Notes: generated by a model from the sequence alone, not told the origin. 64,000 bases of DNA from Castellaniella sp040276065 (GCF_040276065.1 NZ_JBELOI010000009.1:1-64000); one strand, 5' to 3'. Shown: positions 18,621-26,881, numbered from the stretch's first letter. Translations and numbers: made by a program.

Positions 18621-19517
18621 TCACTGATTCTTTGCGTGCGCGATCAGCCGATCGGCGTATGCCTGCCAGCCGCCGGCCTTGTCGACCTCGGCGAACAGGC
18701 CCTGCGCCGCCAGGCCGGCGACCCAATCCTGCTTGGCTGCGGTCGCGCTCGACATCAGGGGCTCGAAGCCGGCTTCGCGCACCGTGTTGGCCACCTCGCG
18801 CATTTCCTCGGCACGCCGGCGCCCGTGCTGCACGACGCGGCTATAGAAATAAGCGCCCTGTTCGGACCAGTCGATCGAGGGGAAGGTTTCTTGCAGAGTC
18901 GGCAGCACATGATCCTCGACGCCATAAGCGCGCGCGGTGGTGTAGCTTTCGATGACCAGCGCCTCGAGGCCCTTGATCATGACGCTGCGGCACATCTTGA
19001 TCGCCGAGGCCACGCCCAGGTCGCTGGACACGGCCGAGGCCTCCATGCCGGCTGCGCACAGACGCGCGGCCAAGGCCTCGGCATAAGGCCCGCCCAGCAG
19101 CATCGGCACACGGATCCCGTAGGGCGGCACCGAGGTCATGACGCCCGCCTCGACATACTGGCCGCGGGCGGTTTCGATCAGGGCGGCGGCGTCGCGCTTG
19201 GCGCCCGGCGAGGCCGAGTTCAGGTCCAGGAACACCGTGCCCGGCCGGATGTGGCGCGCCGCCTCGCGGGCAACGTCGACCGTGCTCGAGGCGGTCACGG
19301 CGGAAATGATCAAGTCGGCGCGGCTGCACAGCTCGGCTGGCGAACCGCACAACGACACCCCGTCGCGCTCGGCGCGCGCCCGCAGGGGGGCGGCGGCGGC
19401 CTCGTCGGCAAGCTTGATGTCCCAGGCCTGCACGCTGGCCACGTGTTCCTTGAGCCCGGCGCAGAAGATGCCGCCGACCTCGCCGTAGCCGATCAATCCA
19501 AGATTCGCGCTCTGCAT
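18621..19517 (-). CDS. NAD(P)-dependent 6PGDH/beta-hydroxyacid dehydrogenase-like protein, DUF1932 type
   Basis: This 298-residue protein has an N-terminal Rossmann fold starting LGLIGYGEVGGIF and the VFLDLNSASPGAKRDAA segment typical of 3-hydroxyisobutyrate/6-phosphogluconate dehydrogenase relatives. Its C-terminal helical domain is of the DUF1932 kind (AIKMCRSVMIKGLEAL, where the Lys is the likely catalytic residue). The substrate is unknown. It lies 13 bases after the aldo/keto reductase, so the pair may act on the same hydroxy- or carbonyl compound. Its link to aromatic catabolism rests on location and the shared promoter motif. Confidence 0.8.
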   Translation of the reverse strand: MQSANLGLIGYGEVGGIFCAGLKEHVASVQAWDIKLADEAAAAPLRARAERDGVSLCGSPAELCSRADLIISAVTASSTVDVAREAARHIRPGTVFLDLNSASPGAKRDAAALIETARGQYVEAGVMTSVPPYGIRVPMLLGGPYAEALAARLCAAGMEASAVSSDLGVASAIKMCRSVMIKGLEALVIESYTTARAYGVEDHVLPTLQETFPSIDWSEQGAYFYSRVVQHGRRRAEEMREVANTVREAGFEPLMSSATAAKQDWVAGLAAQGLFAEVDKAGGWQAYADRLIAHAKNQ

Positions 19518-19530
19518 GACAGTGGGCTCC

Positions 19531-20520
19531 TTAAAACGATTCGGTATCGACCTCGGCCGCGTTCCCCGCGCCGAAACGCGCCCCCTCGACCGTGCGGTCG
19601 TTGATCAAGGCGCCGAGTTCGGCCAGGGTGGCGGCTTCCAGAGCCACCTCGGCCGCGCCCAGATTGTCGGCCAAGTGATCCAGCCGGGTCGTGCCCGGAA
19701 TCGGGATGATGTCCCCGCCCTGGTGCAAGAGCCAGGCCAGCGCGAGTTGGGCGGGCGAGCAGCCCACGCGCGCCGCGATCCGCCGGTAGGGTGCGAGCAG
19801 GCCGAGGTTGCGGGCATAGACGCCCGGCTGGAAACGCGGCATGCGCCGGCGCAGGTCGCCCTCATCCAGCGCCTCGGGATCGGGCAGGCCATCGGCCAGG
19901 AACGCACGCGCCAGGGGGCTATAAGGCACGAACGCCGCGCCGAGCGCGCGGCAGGCCTCCAGCACCGCGATCTCGGGGTTGCGCGTCCAGAGGGAATACT
20001 CGCTCTGGACAGCGGCCACGGGATGCACTGCGTGCGCTTTGCGCAGGGTCTCGGCGGATACCTCGGACAGGCCGATGTGGCGGACCTTGCCTGCCCTGAC
20101 GAGCTCGGCCAGCGCGCCCACGCTGTCCTCGATCGGCACGGATTTGTCCCAGCGGTGCAGATAATAGAGGTCGATCACATCCGTGCGCAGGCGCACGAGG
20201 GCCTCCTCGCAGGTGCGACGCAGGGTCTCTGGCCGGCCATCGATGCGGCGCTTGCCGCCTTCGTGAAAAATCCCGCATTTGCTGGCAAGGACGAAGCGGC
20301 TGCGATGCGGCGCCAGGACGCGCCCGAGCAATTCCTCATTGTGGCCGAACCCGTACAAGGCAGCGGTGTCGAACAGCGTCACGCCGCGGTCCAGTGCGCC
20401 CAGCAGCAACGCCTCGGCCTGGGCCGGATCGGTCGGGGCGCCATAGCCGTGGCTCAGGCTCATGCATCCCAGCCCGATCGGGAAAACCTCGAGATCCGCG
20501 ATTTTACGTAATGTCGTCAT
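19531..20520 (-). CDS. Aldo/keto reductase
   Basis: This 329-residue TIM-barrel aldo/keto reductase has the complete catalytic tetrad Asp51, Tyr56, Lys81 and His122. The NADPH site is also present (IPIPGTTRLDHLADNLGA near the C-terminus). The closest type is the AKR13-like YakC/IolS group; the physiological substrate is unknown. It is the first gene of a probable three-gene unit with the 6PGDH-like enzyme and the chemoreceptor. The upstream region carries a good promoter and the motif shared with ligU. No Shine-Dalgarno is visible and the -10 box ends eight bases from the ATG, suggesting a leaderless message. Confidence 0.88.
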   Translation of the reverse strand: MTTLRKIADLEVFPIGLGCMSLSHGYGAPTDPAQAEALLLGALDRGVTLFDTAALYGFGHNEELLGRVLAPHRSRFVLASKCGIFHEGGKRRIDGRPETLRRTCEEALVRLRTDVIDLYYLHRWDKSVPIEDSVGALAELVRAGKVRHIGLSEVSAETLRKAHAVHPVAAVQSEYSLWTRNPEIAVLEACRALGAAFVPYSPLARAFLADGLPDPEALDEGDLRRRMPRFQPGVYARNLGLLAPYRRIAARVGCSPAQLALAWLLHQGGDIIPIPGTTRLDHLADNLGAAEVALEAATLAELGALINDRTVEGARFGAGNAAEVDTESF

Positions 20521-20528
20521 ATTGAATC

Positions 20529-20595
20529 ATTATGGGGACAAGCCCGCCGATTGTTAAGTGGGCGTCCGGACTAGCAGCTATGCCGGGCCGCTATG
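20529..20595 (-). promoter_or_regulatory. Aldo/keto reductase promoter with ligU-type operator
   Basis: On the minus strand TTAACA and CATAAT are separated by 17 bases, a strong sigma-70 match, with the -10 at 20534-20529. Upstream at 20571-20595 (plus sense) lies CTAGCAGCTATGCCG, four variable bases, then GCTATG. The motif begins 51 bases from the start codon here and 52 bases at ligU. Spacing and orientation are thus conserved, implying a common activator. Confidence 0.6.
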
Positions 20596-20626
20596 GAGCG
20601 GTGGCGCCCTTGCGGCAAAATGCGAT

Positions 20627-20695
20627 ACACCCGGCGACCCGCCGGGTGTCCGGTCCTCTATCGTACGATGAGGTCACGCGGCGGATACCGCCGCG
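20627..20695 (-). terminator. Tandem hairpins after the van-linked binding protein gene
   Basis: Two perfect stems follow the stop at 20708. CGCGGCGG-ATA-CCGCCGCG lies at 20677-20695, and a ten-base-pair stem, ACACCCGGCG with CGCCGGGTGT around ACC, lies at 20627-20649. After the second, the minus-strand RNA continues ATCGCATTTT, a weak U-run. Together they probably end the vanAB transcript and isolate it from the aldo/keto reductase promoter. Confidence 0.55.
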
Positions 20696-20707
20696 CGTCG
20701 CAACGCC

Positions 20708-21877
20708 CTATTCCTTGCCGGGGTCTTTGAAGTCGGCGATCTTGTCGAACTCGACGTTCTGCAGCACGCCGCCGACGCGCTCGACCTTGCGGATGTAGAC
20801 GTTCTGCACAATGTCGCGCGTGGCCGGATCGATCGTGATCGGGCCGCGCGGGCTCGTCCAGCTCATCCCCTTGACCGCCGCCATGAACTTGTCGCCGCTG
20901 GCATCGCCGCCGGTCTTCTTCAGCGCCTCGTAGATCAAGTGCATGCCGTCATAGGACGCGACGCCCACCATATTGGGACGCACGCCGGGATAGGCCTTGG
21001 TATAGGCCTCCACGAACGCCTTGTTTTCCGGCGAATCATGCGCCTGCGAATAATGGAACGAGGTGATCATCCCCACCGCATTGTCGCCCATGGCGTCCAG
21101 CACGTCTTCGGTGACCACATCGCCGGTGGCGAGGAGCTTGATCCCGGCCTGATCCAGGCCGCGTTCCTTGTAGCCCTTGGCGAAGGCCACGCCCTGGTCG
21201 CCGTTGGGCACAAACAGGAACAGTGCGTCGGGTTTGGCGTCCTTGATCTTTTGCAGGAAGGGCGCAAAGTCGGGCTTGGTCATCGGCGTATGCAGCTCGC
21301 CGACGATCTCGCCGCCGGCGGCGGTGAAGGTCTTTTTAAACTGGGCCGCCGCGTCATGGCCCGGCCCGTAATCCGCGGTGATGGTGTAAACCTTTTTAAT
21401 GCCGTTGGCTGCCGCCCACGTGGCCATGGGCGCGGAAACCTGTGGCAGGGTCATCGAGGTGCGGACGACGTAATCGGACTTGGTCGTGATCGACGAGGTG
21501 GCGGCGTTCAGCACCACCATCGGCACTTTAGCCTCGGTGGCCAGCGGCGCAACGGCAAAGGCACCCGGCGTCAGGCCGAAGCCCGCGAACACGTCGACCT
21601 TGTCCTTGATCAGCAGTTCCTGCGCCTGGCGCTTGCTGATCGCCGGGTTGACCCCGGTGTCGTCCTTGGCGATCAGCACCACCTTGCGGCCGGCGACTGT
21701 ATCGCCGTGCTCTTTGAGATAGAGTTCGGCGCCGTTCACCATCTGCTGGCCCGTCGAGGCAAAGGGCCCGGACAGCGGCACGATCAGGCCGATCTTCAGG
21801 TCCTGGGCCTGCGCCGCCCCCAGTGCGCCGCCGGCTAGCGCGACCGCTGCCAGCGTCTTCAATAGATCGAATTTCAA
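20708..21877 (-). CDS. Periplasmic aromatic-acid-binding protein (HAAT family), vanAB-linked copy
   Basis: This 389-residue exported binding protein has a signal peptide ending GAAQA/QDLKIG near residue 25, followed by the same type I binding fold as its lig-operon paralogue. It is much closer to the ligM-linked copy at 27844, with long identical stretches such as FKKTFTAAGGEIVGELHTP and KGYKERGLDQAGIKLLATGD. It lies 83 bases downstream of vanB with no permease or ATPase genes of its own, so it presumably docks on LivHMGF encoded at 4617-8614. Vanillate is the obvious ligand candidate by context, not proven. Confidence 0.9.
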   Translation of the reverse strand: MKFDLLKTLAAVALAGGALGAAQAQDLKIGLIVPLSGPFASTGQQMVNGAELYLKEHGDTVAGRKVVLIAKDDTGVNPAISKRQAQELLIKDKVDVFAGFGLTPGAFAVAPLATEAKVPMVVLNAATSSITTKSDYVVRTSMTLPQVSAPMATWAAANGIKKVYTITADYGPGHDAAAQFKKTFTAAGGEIVGELHTPMTKPDFAPFLQKIKDAKPDALFLFVPNGDQGVAFAKGYKERGLDQAGIKLLATGDVVTEDVLDAMGDNAVGMITSFHYSQAHDSPENKAFVEAYTKAYPGVRPNMVGVASYDGMHLIYEALKKTGGDASGDKFMAAVKGMSWTSPRGPITIDPATRDIVQNVYIRKVERVGGVLQNVEFDKIADFKDPGKE

Positions 21878-21960
21878 GCTTGTCTCCTTGGGTTTGGAAA
21901 AGCGCTCATGCGGCGCCGGACGAAGGCCTGTCGAAGCTTTAAATATAGCCTTTCAAGACC

Positions 21961-22920
21961 TCAAAGATCGATGACCAGCATCGGGGTTTGCGAACGGGAG
22001 CAACATGGGGTGAACTGGTCGTTTGCCGCATGCTCCTCATCGGTCAAGTAACTGTCGCGGTGATCCGGGATGCCCTCGACCACGCCGGTCAGGCAGGTCC
22101 CGCAGATGCCTTCTTCGCAGGACACGGGAATGAAGATTCCATGCCGGTCGAGCGCCTTGGTCACCGGCATGTCGGCGGGGATGTCGAAGACCTCTCCGGT
22201 GCTGCCCAGCTTGACCTGGAAGGCCTGATCCCCCTCGAGCGGCGCCACGTGCTCGGAGGCGGCGAAACGCTCGAAATGAATGCGCGCATCCTCGATTCCC
22301 GCCGCGCGGGCCAGGGCGACGAAATGATCGATGAAGCCTGCCGGCCCGCACACGTACACATGAGTGCCCACACCGGCCGCCGCGAGCAGGCCCGCCGCAT
22401 TCAGCGCAGTGCCCGGCTCGTCATCGAAGTGCAGCCGGGTGTGCGCGGCCAGGCCCGAGCCACCGATGTCGTCCAGGAACGCGGCGCGTGCCCGACTGCG
22501 GCTGCTGTAGTGGAACTCAAAATCGGCGCCCGCCGCCTGCAACTGGCGGGCCATGCACAGGATCGGGGTCACGCCGATGCCGCCCGCCAGCAGCAGGCTG
22601 CGCGGCGCCGGCTGCAGGGCGAAGCGATTGCGGGGCGCGCTGATGCGCAGGACGTCGCCCACGCCAATGCGGTCGTGCAACGCGATCGAACCGCCACGAG
22701 AATCGATCTCACGCAGCACGCCGATCCGATAGTGCGTGCGCTCGGCGCAGTCATTCAGCAGCGAATACTGACGGACCAGTCCGCCCGGCAAATGCACGTC
22801 AATGTGCGCGCCCGCCGTGAAGACGGGCAGAGGCGACCCATGGGCATCGACCAGTTCGAGACTGACGATGTCCTGCGCCTCGCGGCGTTTGTCGGCGACC
22901 TTGACAGATAATTCTTGCAT
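21961..22920 (-). CDS. vanB: Vanillate O-demethylase, reductase subunit
   Basis: This 319-residue class IA ferredoxin-NAD+ reductase passes electrons from NADH through FMN and a [2Fe-2S] cluster to VanA. The flavin domain includes RQYSLLND (48-55), the NAD site contains LLAGGIGVTPILCMA (110-124) and VYVCGPAGFID. The C-terminal plant-type ferredoxin has cluster cysteines at 268, 273, 276 and 306 or 307. It follows vanA after a 109-base gap that contains a strong hairpin (22987-23023), which may set the ratio of the two subunits. Length and domain order are normal for VanB. Confidence 0.93.
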   Translation of the reverse strand: MQELSVKVADKRREAQDIVSLELVDAHGSPLPVFTAGAHIDVHLPGGLVRQYSLLNDCAERTHYRIGVLREIDSRGGSIALHDRIGVGDVLRISAPRNRFALQPAPRSLLLAGGIGVTPILCMARQLQAAGADFEFHYSSRSRARAAFLDDIGGSGLAAHTRLHFDDEPGTALNAAGLLAAAGVGTHVYVCGPAGFIDHFVALARAAGIEDARIHFERFAASEHVAPLEGDQAFQVKLGSTGEVFDIPADMPVTKALDRHGIFIPVSCEEGICGTCLTGVVEGIPDHRDSYLTDEEHAANDQFTPCCSRSQTPMLVIDL

Positions 22921-22986
22921 GTCGAAGACAACCTGTGTGTAGAGATTGCACGGCGCGCCGCCGGCCGGGGCGCACCGCGTTTACGT

Positions 22987-23023
22987 CTAGTGTCCTGCTC
23001 GGATTAGCCGAGCAGGACACTAG
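22987..23023. promoter_or_regulatory. Long intercistronic hairpin between vanA and vanB
   Basis: CTAGTGTCCTGCTCGG and its exact reverse complement flank the loop ATTAG, a perfect 16-base-pair stem starting seven bases after the vanA stop. No U-run follows on the vanB side, so it is unlikely to be a simple intrinsic terminator. An mRNA processing, stabilising or attenuating element is more plausible. Confidence 0.6.
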
Positions 23024-23029
23024 CATACG

Positions 23030-24097
23030 TCATGCCACGGCCGTCTCGGGCGTGCCCGCAGTCGCCGCCATGGTTTTCTCGGCCTGCACGAGGCGGTCGA
23101 TGAGACGCCGCGCCTGTACGCCTCCCGCATCGATGTTCAAGGCCAGCAGGCGACGGTCGGGAAAGGTCTGGAGGTTTCGCTGCTGCGCCTCGAGCACGTC
23201 GAGGTCCTGGCTGAAGATCCGCCCCTGTCCCTCGCGAATCGCCTCGGTCAGCGCCACATCGGCGGGCTTGAAGCGCCGCGCCATACCCCAGAAATACCAA
23301 TGCGAGGACTCGGTCTCGGGCGTCATGAAATCGACCACGACCGCCGAGGCCTGATGCTCGGGCGCAGCCTCGAATCCGCCTTTGCCCGCCAGCGCGACAC
23401 CCACGTCGATCAGTACCTGGCCGGGGGCGGTAAAGCGCGAAATCTGCCACCGGTCCACCAGGGCCTCGGGGTCCAGGCCGTTGGCCCGCATCGCTTCCTG
23501 CCAGAACGGTGGCGCGATGACGCTCTCCATGATCCGGCTGGTGACCACGGTCTCGCCCTCCATCCGGGTCTTGACCGGGGAAGCGTCGATCTCGTTCTGG
23601 CCGATGCTGCCGACGTGGACATAGGCCTCGTGGGTCAGATCCATGAGATTGTCCACCATCAGCCGGTAGTCGCACTGGATGTGATAGAGGCCGCCGCCAA
23701 AAGCCCATTCGGGATCGTCCGACCAGGCCAGCGCCGGGATCGACCCCTCGTCGGCCAGCCTCGCGTCGCCGGGCCACAGCCAGACGAAGCCGTGGCGCTC
23801 GGCCACGGGATAGCTGCGGATGCAGGGAAAGCCGCCCACGCGCTGCATGGGCATGGACACCACCTTGCCGTCACAACCCATCACCAGGCCGTGATAGCCG
23901 CACATCAGATTGCCATCGACCACGCGGCCCAGGGACAGCGCTGCCCCGCGGTGCGGGCAGAAATCCTCGACCGCGGCGACCTTGCCGCCGTGGCCGCGAT
24001 AGAGGGCAACCCGCTGCCCACACAGCGTACGGCCCAGCGGCTCGCCGGCAATCTCATCGGAGGTGCAGGCGATGTACCAGGCGTTCTTCGGAAACAT
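23030..24097 (-). CDS. vanA: Vanillate O-demethylase, Rieske oxygenase subunit
   Basis: This 355-residue Rieske non-heme iron oxygenase uses O2 to remove the vanillate methyl group as formaldehyde, leaving protocatechuate. The Rieske ligands are Cys47/His49 and Cys66/His69. The mononuclear iron site lies in DNLMDLTHEAYVH, with His156 and His161. Length and the N-terminal FPKNAWYIACTSDEI are typical of VanA. The ATG at 24097 has a near-perfect AAGGAGGAT site; an open frame extends 21 codons further up without such a site. A MarR gene lies upstream in the same direction and is the likely regulator. Confidence 0.93.
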   Translation of the reverse strand: MFPKNAWYIACTSDEIAGEPLGRTLCGQRVALYRGHGGKVAAVEDFCPHRGAALSLGRVVDGNLMCGYHGLVMGCDGKVVSMPMQRVGGFPCIRSYPVAERHGFVWLWPGDARLADEGSIPALAWSDDPEWAFGGGLYHIQCDYRLMVDNLMDLTHEAYVHVGSIGQNEIDASPVKTRMEGETVVTSRIMESVIAPPFWQEAMRANGLDPEALVDRWQISRFTAPGQVLIDVGVALAGKGGFEAAPEHQASAVVVDFMTPETESSHWYFWGMARRFKPADVALTEAIREGQGRIFSQDLDVLEAQQRNLQTFPDRRLLALNIDAGGVQARRLIDRLVQAEKTMAATAGTPETAVA

Positions 24098-24169
24098 GTG
24101 ATCCTCCTTGCATGGCGACTCTCGCGATCCTTCGACGAGGCCGGCCACCTTAAGCTTCAAACTGTAATA

Positions 24170-24210
24170 TTCAGCACACTGAACGTTTAGTTGAATTCTA
24201 TGTTTTCAAC
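24170..24210. promoter_or_regulatory. Inverted repeats upstream of vanA
   Basis: In the AT-rich 152-base gap between marR and vanA are two inverted repeats: TTCAG-CACA-CTGAA at 24170-24183, and GTTGAA with TTCAAC nine bases apart at 24190-24210. Both are in the size range bound by MarR dimers and lie 73-113 bases from the vanA start, where repressor sites over a promoter are expected. Confidence 0.45.
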
Positions 24211-24249
24211 AAGGATATTCCATTGGGGCAAACCCTAGATATCGCTGGC

Positions 24250-24753
24250 TTAGTCCGGCTGAGAGGCTTCGCGGCGGCCCATGCGCGGCGCCGGCACCAG
24301 CGGCGCGCGGCTTTGGTGATTGTTGACATCCACGAGCTTTTGCAGGAGATCCATGAACACGGCCTCCTCGTCGGCGCTGAACTTTTCGAAAATGCGGCGG
24401 TGCAGACGCTCGATGGCGTCATTGGCCTCGGCCAGAAGGGCCCTGCCTGCGGCGGTCAGTTCGAGGATGCGCTGGCGGCGATTGGCCGGATCGACGCGGC
24501 GCGTCAGCAGCCCTTTTTCCTCGAGCCGCGTGGCCACGCTGGCCGCCGTGGAGGTGTCGATCGCCGCCAGGCCCGCCAGCGACACCTGGTCGATGCCGGG
24601 ATGCGTCAACAGCACACACAGCACCGCGTACTGGATGGGCGTGGCGAGCAGGCCGAGCTCGTCGTGAAAAATCGAAGCCGATATCTGTTGCGCCCGTCGC
24701 AGCAGGTGGCCAGGCTGGACGTACAAGGGTTCGCGCAGGATAGAGTCTTGCAT
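24250..24753 (-). CDS. MarR-family transcriptional regulator
   Basis: This 167-residue MarR protein has the winged helix in its centre (SLAGLAAIDTSTAASVATRLEEKGLLTRRVDPANRRQRILELT, residues about 58-100), flanked by dimerisation helices. MarR repressors commonly respond to phenolic compounds, and several control hydroxycinnamate or vanillate genes. It is encoded 152 bases upstream of vanA on the same strand with candidate operators in the gap. Control of vanAB and of itself is therefore likely but inferred. It ends in a basic tail of no obvious function. Confidence 0.88.
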   Translation of the reverse strand: MQDSILREPLYVQPGHLLRRAQQISASIFHDELGLLATPIQYAVLCVLLTHPGIDQVSLAGLAAIDTSTAASVATRLEEKGLLTRRVDPANRRQRILELTAAGRALLAEANDAIERLHRRIFEKFSADEEAVFMDLLQKLVDVNNHQSRAPLVPAPRMGRREASQPD

Positions 24754-24843
24754 GGGTGAAAGGTCCCGGATGAAGCCGCGGGCATAGGTTAGCGTATCCT
24801 AGCGCCTGTTGACACTACGGACCCGACACCACAGGAGCGCGCC

Positions 24844-25575
24844 ATGGCGACCACCACACCCACTTTCGTTCTGCTGCATGGCTTGCTCTGCGATGGCCAG
24901 ACCTGGTCCCACCTGGCCGGCCCGCTGTCGCGCCTGGGACCGGTGTCGATTCCCCGCTTGAGCGGCCTGAGCTCTCTGCCGGCCGCCGCCGCCGAGGTGC
25001 TCGAGCGAACCTCGGGCCCCCTGATCGTGATCGGCCACTCGATGGGCGGACGCATCGCGCTCGAGATCGCGCGCCAGGCGCCCGACCGGTGCGCCGGCCT
25101 GGTGCTTATGAACACCGGCTATGAGGGCCTGGGCGAGGGCGAGACGACGCGCCGGATGGCCCAGGTCGAGGCCGCGCGCGCGGGCGGGGTCGGCGCCATT
25201 GTCGATGCATGGCTCGACGGCATGATCGCCCCCCGGACCCGCGACGACGCGGCATTGATGCGTTCAATGCGCGATATGGTTCTGCGATCGACCCCGGATT
25301 CGTTTGCCGGACAGATCCAGGCGCTGATCGAACGGCCCGATGCCACCGCCCTGCTGGGACGGATCGCCTGCCCTACCCTGCTCATGAGCGGCGAGGAAGA
25401 CCGATGGAGCCCTCTCGACCGCCACCACGAAATGGCCTCGCACATTCCCGGATCGGAGGTGGCCGCCATCGCGGCCGCGGGCCATATGGCGCCCTTCGAG
25501 GAGCCCGAGGCCTGCACGCGCGCCATCCTGGAATGGCTGGGTCGCCGGGGACTGGCGTCCACGGCGACCCTCTAA
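24844..25575 (+). CDS. Alpha/beta hydrolase
   Basis: This 243-residue alpha/beta hydrolase has nucleophile Ser66 in GHSMGG, a catalytic Asp in SGEEDRWSP near residue 185, and His in AAGHMAPFEEP near 213. An oxyanion-hole segment VLLHGLLCDGQTW lies at the N-terminus. The start has an AGGAG site. It diverges from marR and converges with ligB2, 12 bases away. The substrate is not apparent. An ester of an aromatic acid or a ring-cleavage product would fit the neighbourhood, but no family signature narrows this. Confidence 0.82.
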   Translation: MATTTPTFVLLHGLLCDGQTWSHLAGPLSRLGPVSIPRLSGLSSLPAAAAEVLERTSGPLIVIGHSMGGRIALEIARQAPDRCAGLVLMNTGYEGLGEGETTRRMAQVEAARAGGVGAIVDAWLDGMIAPRTRDDAALMRSMRDMVLRSTPDSFAGQIQALIERPDATALLGRIACPTLLMSGEEDRWSPLDRHHEMASHIPGSEVAAIAAAGHMAPFEEPEACTRAILEWLGRRGLASTATL

Positions 25576-25587
25576 GCCAAAAGCCCC

Positions 25588-26439
25588 CTACGCGGCCTCG
25601 AGGACCAGCAGGCCAGTCGCCGTGTTCGAAATGGGGATGTGGTAGTTGGAGTGCTTTTTGACGACTGCGCCGCCATCGAGCGCGCCGCGTGCGGCCACCC
25701 ACATCAGCAGTTCGATGCCCTGCGTGCCGGTCAGCTCGACCAGTTCATCGTTCGAATACCGCGTCACCCACTGCGGATCGTCCACGAGGCTGTCCATGAA
25801 TCGCAGGTCGAAATCCTTGTTCAGGAACCCGGCACGCTCGCCGTCGAGCTGGTGGGACAGGCCGCCGCTGCCGATGATGAGGACGCGCTTGTCCGAATCC
25901 CAGGACTCGATCGCACGGCGGATGGACTGCCCCAGGCGCCAGCAGCGGGCGGCCGAGGGATACGGCGCCTGCACGGTGTTGATGCACACGGGCACGATTT
26001 CCACGGGCCATTCGCCGCGTGCCTGGTGCTCGGGCCACAGCAGCGCCAGCGGCAGGGACACCGCGTGGTCGATGAGCGCCTCCTGGCAAGTCGTGATGTC
26101 GAATTCGTCCTCGACGAGGGTTTCGACCATGTGCCAGGCGAGCTCTGGATTGCCGGGCGCCGGCGCCAGGGCCGGAATCCCCCAACCCTCGTCGGCGGTC
26201 TCGTAGACGGGGGCGGTGCCGACCGCGAACGTGGGCATCTTGTCGAGGAAGAAGTTCAGGCCGTGGTCGTTGTGAATGATCACCACCACGTCGGGACGCG
26301 CGCCCTCGATCCATTCGCGTGCAGCGGGATACCCGTCGAAGAATGGTTTCCAGTAAGGATCCTGCTGGAGGTTGCGGGCGATCGCCCCGCCGATGGCCGG
26401 GACGTGGGAAGTGCTGACGCTGCCTATGATCTGAGCCAT
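25588..26439 (-). CDS. Second LigB-type extradiol dioxygenase catalytic subunit
   Basis: This 283-residue LigB-superfamily subunit retains the Fe(II) ligands His12 (STSHVP), His59 (HNDH) and Glu243 (GIELLMW), and catalytic base His196 (GGLSHQL). It clearly differs in sequence from LigB at 10877, although both are complete. With its own small alpha subunit two bases upstream it forms a second 4,5-dioxygenase-type enzyme. Candidate substrates include protocatechuate, gallate or an O-methylated analogue, given the nearby vanAB and ligM modules. Sequence alone does not decide this. Confidence 0.88.
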   Translation of the reverse strand: MAQIIGSVSTSHVPAIGGAIARNLQQDPYWKPFFDGYPAAREWIEGARPDVVVIIHNDHGLNFFLDKMPTFAVGTAPVYETADEGWGIPALAPAPGNPELAWHMVETLVEDEFDITTCQEALIDHAVSLPLALLWPEHQARGEWPVEIVPVCINTVQAPYPSAARCWRLGQSIRRAIESWDSDKRVLIIGSGGLSHQLDGERAGFLNKDFDLRFMDSLVDDPQWVTRYSNDELVELTGTQGIELLMWVAARGALDGGAVVKKHSNYHIPISNTATGLLVLEAA

Positions 26440-26441
26440 GA

Positions 26442-26795
26442 TTATTGCCCCGCTGCGATGAGTTTTGCCTTGAAGGCGTCCTTGGTCATGCCGGTCTGCT
26501 GCGCACCGATGTCCTGCATGTCGAGCTTGAAGATGCCGGCGAATTTCGCCAGATAGTAGGGATGGCCGCCGGCCGCGATCAGTTCGAGCACGTTACGGTT
26601 GCGGATGGCCTGCTTTTGCGTATCGTTGAGCCGGTACTTGCTCATGTAGGCCTCCTCGTCGCGCTGGAACGCCTCGCGGCATTCGGCGGCGTTGAAACTG
26701 AAGCACATTTTATTGAGGGCATAGCCGATGCGGGCCTGGTCGCCGTCGAAAATGACGGTCCCCGGGATATTCCGCTTGAGTCGGGGGGTGCTCAT
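26442..26795 (-). CDS. Second LigA-type extradiol dioxygenase small subunit
   Basis: This 117-residue LigA-family protein has the core IPGTVIFDGDQARIGYALNKM, the AYMSKYRLNDTQKQAIRNR helix and GGHPYYLAKFAGI. It lacks the extended C-terminal tail of the lig-operon LigA. The ATG at 26795 is preceded by AGGAGA; a longer frame upstream is not required. It is the first gene of a two-gene operon with ligB2 (two-base gap). A divergent AraC regulator starts 138 bases away and is its likely controller. Confidence 0.88.
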   Translation of the reverse strand: MSTPRLKRNIPGTVIFDGDQARIGYALNKMCFSFNAAECREAFQRDEEAYMSKYRLNDTQKQAIRNRNVLELIAAGGHPYYLAKFAGIFKLDMQDIGAQQTGMTKDAFKAKLIAAGQ

Positions 26796-26881
26796 GCATG
26801 TCTCCTGATGGGTGCCCGGGGGCACAGGTTTAAAAACAAGTTCATGATGCGCCGGATCGGGGTTTCACAGAATGGACTTTT

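Noticed and set aside
22987..23023. Hairpin between vanA and vanB as a rho-independent terminator
   Set aside because: No U-run follows on the minus strand, and VanB is needed together with VanA.
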